Notes under the pieces: model-generated | What the model saw: the letters and a program-made list of their open reading frames with translations, nothing else | Told to the model about the DNA's origin: nothing | Databases searched by the model: none | Program-made: the position numbers and the translations under genes | Shown: piece by piece, positions 59,331-64,000 of the stretch | How the letters are laid out: every line of letters begins with the position of its first letter | Position numbering within the stretch: position 1 is the stretch's first letter | Assembly (NCBI RefSeq): GCF_010672085.1 | Contig: NZ_JAAHHT010000026.1 | Span: 46,998 to 110,997, forward strand | Length of the DNA stretch: 64,000 nucleotides | Origin: Okeania sp. SIO3I5 | GTDB taxonomy: Bacteria > Cyanobacteriota > Cyanobacteriia > Cyanobacteriales > Microcoleaceae | Reading direction: 5' to 3'

Positions 59331-59459
59331 ATATCATGTTCGGATAATCACTTATAATAAAGCATAAGGTTTGTAGTATAGCTCTCAGCCCGAACTGTAG
59401 ATACGGCTCAGAGCTATACTACGAACTTTAATATAATAACTATTTAACCGAACATGATT
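59331..59459. mobile_element. MITE-like element, ATATCATGTYCGG family, copy 5
   Basis: 129 bp from ATATCATGTTCGGATAATCA to TATTTAACCGAACATGATT. The interior has a GTAGTATAGCTCT ... AGAGCTATACTAC inverted pair instead of heptamers. Confidence 0.8.
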
Positions 59460-59529
59460 ACTCAATCTTTGTAATTCTCTCCCCTCCTTACTCATTACTC
59501 CTTACTCATTACTCATTACTCCCTACTCC

Positions 59530-61776
59530 CTACCCCCTCTTTTCTAGAGATTCTTGAATAAAAATTGTAATTTTTTTAATTTCAAAGCCTTTAGCTTGCT
59601 GAACAATATATTTAACAAAGGCAGCATAATCTTGATTTTCTTGTTCTAAGGTTTGAGCTGCTGCTACTAACTTTTTTAATCTACCTTGTTGAGCAAGCTG
59701 AAATAAGTTTTCCAGATCTGCTAGTGGGGGTAATATCATATCTGCGGTAGTAGTTTCTGTCTTGTTACTATTTTGCTGATGTTGTGACTCAGTAGCATCA
59801 GAAGTAACAGTAGATTCATATTTCCAGGTAATCTCTAAGTGTTCTTGCAGTAGCTTAAATAATTCATCTGCTGCTACAGGTTTCTCTAGAAAAGCATCGC
59901 CACCTGCATCTAAACTCTGCTGTTGATCCATTGAAGAAACAGATGCAGAAGAGACAATCACTGGAGTTGGCTTAAGTCTTTCCGATGCTCTGATTTGTTT
60001 GATCAAAGCATATCCATCCATCGCTGGCATCATTAAATCAGTAATAATTAAATTTGGTTGCAACTGATTAGCCTTATTCAAACCATCTTCCCCATTTTCG
60101 GCTTCAATCACATTAAATTTGAGCGGTTCCAGTAAGCTGACAATTACCGAGCGGTTTTCCCACTTATCATCGACAACTAACAAAGTTTGTGACTCCCCTT
60201 CATAACCAATTAATTGCTTATTGGTGTCAGTCATAACTTGATATTGCCACTCTTGAGATAGAGGAAAATTGACTTCAAAAGCAAAAGTGCTACCCACTCC
60301 TAATTCACTTTTAACTTGAATCTCACTATTCATAAGACTGACAATATTATGAGTAATAGCAAGTCCTAATCCAGTACCTTCAGCGTGTTGTTTCCCCTCG
60401 CTAACTTGTTCAAAGGGTAGGAAAATTTTTGCTAAAGAATCTGGACTCATGCCAATTCCTGTATCCTTAATCTGGAAACCGAGTCTGACATTATCTTCAG
60501 GTATTTGATATTCAGTTTGTTTTTGTGCTGCCATAGAATTAACTACCTCTACCTTAAATGTCACTTTACCCTTTTCAGTAAATTTAGCGGCATTTCCTAA
60601 TAAATTAATTAGTACCTGACGCAATCTCTTGGGATCGGTTAAAATACCTTCTGGTAAATTAGGATCTGGTAGGTAAACAAAATCAACCCCTTTTTTTTCT
60701 GTCCGAATACGAATAATTTCCCCTATTCCCTGGAGAAAAGATGGTAAATAAACTGGTTGCGGTTGCAATTCTAGTTTGCGAGCTTCAATTTTGGAAATAT
60801 CCAGAATATCATTAATCAGTGTGAGTAAATGGGAACCACACTGGTGAATAATCTTAATTCCTTTTTTTTCTTTTTCTCCCCAGGTTTGGGAACGATTGAG
60901 GATTTCAGCGTAACCCAGAACCCCGTTGAGAGGGGTACGGAGTTCGTGACTCATATTGGCTAAGAATTCACTTTTCGCCTGATTTGCCGATTGAGCGGCA
61001 GACGTTTGGATTTCTAGAGAACGATAAGATTCAGCGAGAGATTTTGCCATTTGATTAAATCCTGTCGCTAATTGTTCTAACTCATCTTTTGTTTGAATAT
61101 TGACTTGACAATTTAGATCGCCCATGGCAATTTGATCGACGCTAGTTTTTAATTTTTTTATGGCTCGAATAACAGGGGATAAAATCAAAAAAAATTGCAA
61201 GAAAAATACAGCTATAATAATCGCAATCACTAAAGCTGACATAAATATTGAAATTTTACTGAGCGCCTCGACTTTCTCGATTGCTAGAGCGTCGTTTGCT
61301 TTGGCAAGTTCAATCATTTCCTCCACCAGAAAGTCAATATCGCGAATATAGAAATTTAAAGACTGTAAATCTTGTCTAATTTTTGCTTCATCAGCTTGAT
61401 ATTTGGGTTGAGTTAAAGGTTCAGCAAGTTGGATGAAATTTTGGTAGCGTCGTCGTATAGTTCCAATTTTCGTACTATTTTCAATCAGACTTTCGAGTTG
61501 GTTTAAATCCTTAAAAAATTGTCTTTCTAACTGTTTATAGCCATCTAGCTTTACCCTTCTTTGTTGTAAAAACAACCAATCTTTGAGAACGACAATTTGT
61601 CCCCTTAAAGCGATTTGCAAATTGTGAGATAAATTGAGGGCCTGACTGGTTTTGAATCGAGTGTTAGAGGCTTTTCTTTCAGCACGAATTAAAAAAAATT
61701 GACCGCCACCAATCAGGATAATAGCAAGACTGGCAGTCGCTATACAAGAACTAATAAATTTATGCCTGATTTCCAT
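59530..61776 (-). CDS. membrane hybrid sensor histidine kinase
   Basis: A 748-residue protein: transmembrane helix ~11-30, an extracytoplasmic helical sensor ~35-165, a second helix ~172-198, HAMP ~200-250, phosphoacceptor box SEFLANMSHELRTPLNGVLG near 272-291, ATPase motifs INLLGNAAKFTEKGKV, IKDTGIGMSPDSLAKIFLPF and GTGLGLAIT, then a receiver near 530-650 (VVDDKWENRS, phospho-Asp in IITDLMMPAMDGY, Lys in LEKPVA) and a C-terminal helical tail. The end (ESLEKRG and stop) coincides with a GAATCTCTAGAAAAGAGGGG repeat end. It starts 8 bp after the PhnD-like gene, so they form an operon. Confidence 0.93.
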   Translation of the reverse strand: MEIRHKFISSCIATASLAIILIGGGQFFLIRAERKASNTRFKTSQALNLSHNLQIALRGQIVVLKDWLFLQQRRVKLDGYKQLERQFFKDLNQLESLIENSTKIGTIRRRYQNFIQLAEPLTQPKYQADEAKIRQDLQSLNFYIRDIDFLVEEMIELAKANDALAIEKVEALSKISIFMSALVIAIIIAVFFLQFFLILSPVIRAIKKLKTSVDQIAMGDLNCQVNIQTKDELEQLATGFNQMAKSLAESYRSLEIQTSAAQSANQAKSEFLANMSHELRTPLNGVLGYAEILNRSQTWGEKEKKGIKIIHQCGSHLLTLINDILDISKIEARKLELQPQPVYLPSFLQGIGEIIRIRTEKKGVDFVYLPDPNLPEGILTDPKRLRQVLINLLGNAAKFTEKGKVTFKVEVVNSMAAQKQTEYQIPEDNVRLGFQIKDTGIGMSPDSLAKIFLPFEQVSEGKQHAEGTGLGLAITHNIVSLMNSEIQVKSELGVGSTFAFEVNFPLSQEWQYQVMTDTNKQLIGYEGESQTLLVVDDKWENRSVIVSLLEPLKFNVIEAENGEDGLNKANQLQPNLIITDLMMPAMDGYALIKQIRASERLKPTPVIVSSASVSSMDQQQSLDAGGDAFLEKPVAADELFKLLQEHLEITWKYESTVTSDATESQHQQNSNKTETTTADMILPPLADLENLFQLAQQGRLKKLVAAAQTLEQENQDYAAFVKYIVQQAKGFEIKKITIFIQESLEKRG

Positions 61777-61784
61777 AACTAAAA

Positions 61785-62756
61785 TTATTGAGATGGGGAG
61801 ATGACTTCCTTGTGAACTTGCCGAATCAACTCGTAATCGCGATCGGTGACAATTGTAAATCCCATTGACCGCATTCCTGAGTCATTGGCAAAACCTTCCG
61901 CCTTAATGATTGCGGATTTGAGAGTATCTACTAATTCTGAAGGAAACTTTTCATTAACAACAAAAGGAGATTCGGTAATCGGATCGGATTCCCAGATTTT
62001 GATATAGTTGTCGTCAGTTAGGATGCCTTCTTGTTTCGCCCGATAGATTGCCGTACTCTCTACAGAAACTGCATCTATTTTTCTGTCTATTAAATCAATG
62101 ATTGATTGATCGTGATTGCCGCTATACAGAACTTCTGAAAAGTCAGTTTCTGGAACTATCTGCTCTTGCTTAAAAGCATAAGAAGGAACTAAAAAGCCAG
62201 AGGTAGATGATCGACTGACAAAACTAAATTTTTTACCTTTGAGATCTGCGAGAGTTTTAATATTTGTTTCGGGACGAGTCAGAATTGTGCTGGTGTACCA
62301 AGGTCGTTGGGTGACTTCGTGAATCGCAGCAGCGAGCGGTTCAATTTTGGGGTTTCTTTGTTTGGCTTTAATATAGGAGAATGGACCTAAAATTCCCATT
62401 TGAGCTTCTCCCGTTACTAACATATCAATGGCTGCATCATAATCTTTGGCTATTTTGAAATCCACTTTACGTTGTAACTTTTCTTGTAAATATTCAATCC
62501 AGAGTTTCTGGGATTTTTCTAATTCTTTTTTCTTGACTGAGGGTACCGAGACAAAAATCAATGTTTCTACTGGCCTTGCTTCTCGGGCAACTTCTGGAAT
62601 AGAAGTTGAGGATGATTTGTTCCCCGTTCCATTATTGGGAGAATTCTTATTGGCGGAATTTGTGCAGGCGAGGGCAATGAGAGCGATCGCGCAGATGGGC
62701 ATACCTATTTTTTTGAGGCCGTAAATTTTTTCTGGGATAGATTTTGGGGTTAACAT
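61785..62756 (-). CDS. PhnD-type periplasmic phosphate/phosphonate-binding lipoprotein
   Basis: A 323-residue substrate-binding protein. The N-terminus has a lipobox IALIALAC (lipidated Cys31) after a hydrophobic stretch. The PhnD core includes ETLIFVSVPSVKKKELEKSQ, YDAAIDMLVTGEAQMGILGP, SYIKAKQRNP, LADLKGKKFSFVSRSSTSGF and IDLIDRKIDAVSVES. No ABC permease or ATPase genes adjoin it; instead it is 8 bp upstream of a hybrid sensor kinase. That layout suggests the lipoprotein senses a ligand (phosphate, phosphite or phosphonate type) for the kinase rather than feeding a transporter. The ligand is not deducible. Confidence 0.9.
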   Translation of the reverse strand: MLTPKSIPEKIYGLKKIGMPICAIALIALACTNSANKNSPNNGTGNKSSSTSIPEVAREARPVETLIFVSVPSVKKKELEKSQKLWIEYLQEKLQRKVDFKIAKDYDAAIDMLVTGEAQMGILGPFSYIKAKQRNPKIEPLAAAIHEVTQRPWYTSTILTRPETNIKTLADLKGKKFSFVSRSSTSGFLVPSYAFKQEQIVPETDFSEVLYSGNHDQSIIDLIDRKIDAVSVESTAIYRAKQEGILTDDNYIKIWESDPITESPFVVNEKFPSELVDTLKSAIIKAEGFANDSGMRSMGFTIVTDRDYELIRQVHKEVISPSQ

Positions 62757-62884
62757 AAGATTATGATTGAACTGAAGTCGATTTCTTAACTTGAGTTTGG
62801 TCTTGATTAGTTGGTTTTTGAGTATTTTTCACTGGATTTCCTCCATTATGTAAAAAACCATAGCATTTTCATTTTACAGTAATT

Positions 62885-63032
62885 TCACGCCCGCGCGTGA
62901 GGTACAAAGCTTTACTATTTGTTAAAAGCTGGAAACCTGTTAGTAATGAGTAGTAACACAACCTTCCAGGTTGTGGAGACCCGGTCAGGCTGTGTTACAC
63001 TGTACCTCACCATCCTCATGCATTGCTGTAGT
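62885..63032. mobile_element. possible GTGAGGTAC-family element
   Basis: GTGAGGTACA at 62897-62906 and TGTACCTCAC at 63001-63010 form a perfect inverted pair, followed by GCATTGCTGTAG. An inner AACCTTCCAGGTT hairpin lies between. The outer limits are uncertain. Confidence 0.45.
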
Positions 63033-63439
63033 TGTGCAACTGTCATGGGAGGCAACAGGCAACAGGCAATATCGAAGAGGGTTTAGAGGCTTTTTATAAT
63101 TAGTAAACAACGAATTGACTTTTACCAGAAGCCTTTCTAGCTCAAGTAAGAAGTAATAAGTAAGAACTAATAAGTAAGAACTAATAAGTAAAATCAAGCC
63201 CGAAGATGAAGGTTTAAAGCCTCTTCATTCATGAAGAAAAATTCAAAAAATTCATCATTTTTTGAATCCTCTGACTTCAGGCAGAGGTATTACTTATTAC
63301 TTGTGAAATCTGATTAGTATAACTCAGATATGTTGAACTATCCACAGGTTGGCAACTTGAGCTTTTTAGGTTCCATATCTACTATTACCAGGTATTGCCA
63401 ACTAAGTAGTTACCCATACATAAAACTTAATGAAAATGT

Positions 63440-63700
63440 TTACAGCGCTTTTCATATTGATGAACGACAATGAGTAATGAGTAATGAGTTATGAGTAATG
63501 AGTTATGAGTTATGAGTTATGAGTTATGAGTTATGAGTTATGAGTAATGAGTTATGAGTTATGAGTAATGAGTTATGAGTTATGAGTAATGAGTTATGAG
63601 TAATGAGTTATGAGTTATGAGTAATGAGTTATGAGTTATGAGTTATGAGTTATGAGTTATGAGTAAGAAGTAAGGAGTAAGAAAGGAAATGAAAATGCAT
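63440..63700. repeat. TACAGCGCTTTTCA left end plus a ~28-unit TGAGTTA/TGAGTAA heptamer array
   Basis: After TTTACAGCGCTTTTCATATT, about 28 consecutive heptamers (63470-63668) of two kinds, TGAGTTA and TGAGTAA, alternate irregularly. It is the longest heptamer array in the window. A GAAATGAAAATGC right arm is barely recognisable. Confidence 0.85.
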
Positions 63701-64000
63701 AAATTTTTAAATTCGTGCTTCTAGCAAACACATATTTTAGTTGAGGATTTTTGAATGCGATTACTGTATAACCGGATTTTATATCAGGAGGGAAGTTTTG
63801 GAGGAGTCATAATTCAGGATCTTGTCTTGGTTGTTCAATTCCTGCAGCATAATAATCAAGTAAATTACTTAATTATAGAACCCATTTGATATCTCTAGAA
63901 AAGAGGGAGTAGGGGAGCGGGGTCGGAGGAGAGCGCTCGTTTTGGCATTGTTCATTCATTGTCTGAGCTAGAATATTTACAACCCTACATTTTTTGAGTC

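Larger units (their letters stand above)
58981..59529. other. gap with two MITE-like elements and heptamers
   Basis: Elements at 59052-59300 and 59331-59459, then ACTCATT/CCCTACT heptamers at about 59485-59535 running into the end of the sensor kinase gene. Confidence 0.65.
62757..64000. other. 1.2-kb repeat-rich right edge
   Basis: Possible GTGAGGTAC-family element at 62885-63032, AAGTAATA/AACTAATA-type repeats at 63148-63192, a relative of the 208-bp array unit at about 63204-63290, the TGAGTTA array at 63466-63670, and a GATATCTCTAGAAAAGAGGG repeat end near 63888. No gene. Confidence 0.6.

Overview
The window is AT-rich cyanobacterial chromosome. GCGATCGC (HIP1-type) octamers are scattered through genes and gaps, and the single-copy genes are cyanobacterial: PII protein glnB, a cyAbrB regulator, phycocyanobilin:ferredoxin oxidoreductase pcyA, a DUF1574 protein and a DUF3160 protein. 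The low GC, very long gaps and density of small repeats suggest a filamentous non-heterocystous marine type (Trichodesmium/Okeania/Lyngbya-like); this placement is inference.

Layout. 1-3.3 kb: a two-gene ABC-type ATPase + DUF4435 module resembling the PARIS (AriA/AriB) anti-phage system, preceded by a broken duplicate of the ATPase 5' end. 4.4-6.9 kb: glnB (minus) divergent from acetolactate synthase ilvB (plus). 7-9 kb: a gene graveyard (P-loop GTPase and hybrid-cluster-protein remnants). 9.1-11.7 kb: glgP. 12-19.2 kb: two dead tnpB elements, a creatininase-family hydrolase with an upstream helix-turn-helix gene, and cyAbrB. 19.4-28.9 kb: a GHMP kinase remnant, an acidic membrane protein, a 3 x 208 bp tandem array, holA, a 2H phosphoesterase-like gene, a ThiF-like gene, a HAD phosphatase and a paralogue of the helix-turn-helix gene. 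29.8-31.4 kb: a decayed gene pair broken by a tnpB remnant and a hairpin repeat. 31.6-39.7 kb: a secreted zinc metalloprotease and a 1308-residue DUF3160/pentapeptide-repeat fusion. 40.1-42.1 kb: a VapBC-like pair whose toxin is frameshifted by a heptanucleotide array, then an AbrB-family permease. 43.1-47.9 kb: a minus-strand metabolic cluster (CitE-like lyase, SDR, fatty acid hydroxylase, MmgE/PrpD). 48.4-51 kb: a NACHT ATPase. 51.3-56.1 kb: a small membrane protein, the DUF1574 protein and pcyA. 57.7-62.8 kb: three signalling genes (PhnD-like lipoprotein, hybrid sensor kinase, response regulator-kinase).

The most striking feature is the non-coding fraction. At least eight families of short elements with terminal inverted repeats (MITE-like) fill the gaps, and many carry arrays of 7-bp tandem repeats, with different heptamers inside elements of one family. 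These elements have broken genes (tnpB, a DUF6745-like gene, a GTPase, a VapC toxin), seem to have supplied the last codons of two kinases, and form chimeras, which suggests recombination through the heptamers.

Working together: glnB and ilvB link nitrogen status and branched-chain amino acid synthesis; glgP mobilises glycogen; pcyA makes the phycobilin chromophore; the PhnD/kinase genes look like one sensory pathway; the ATPase/DUF4435 pair and the NACHT protein are candidate phage defences. I found no rRNA, tRNA or CRISPR array.
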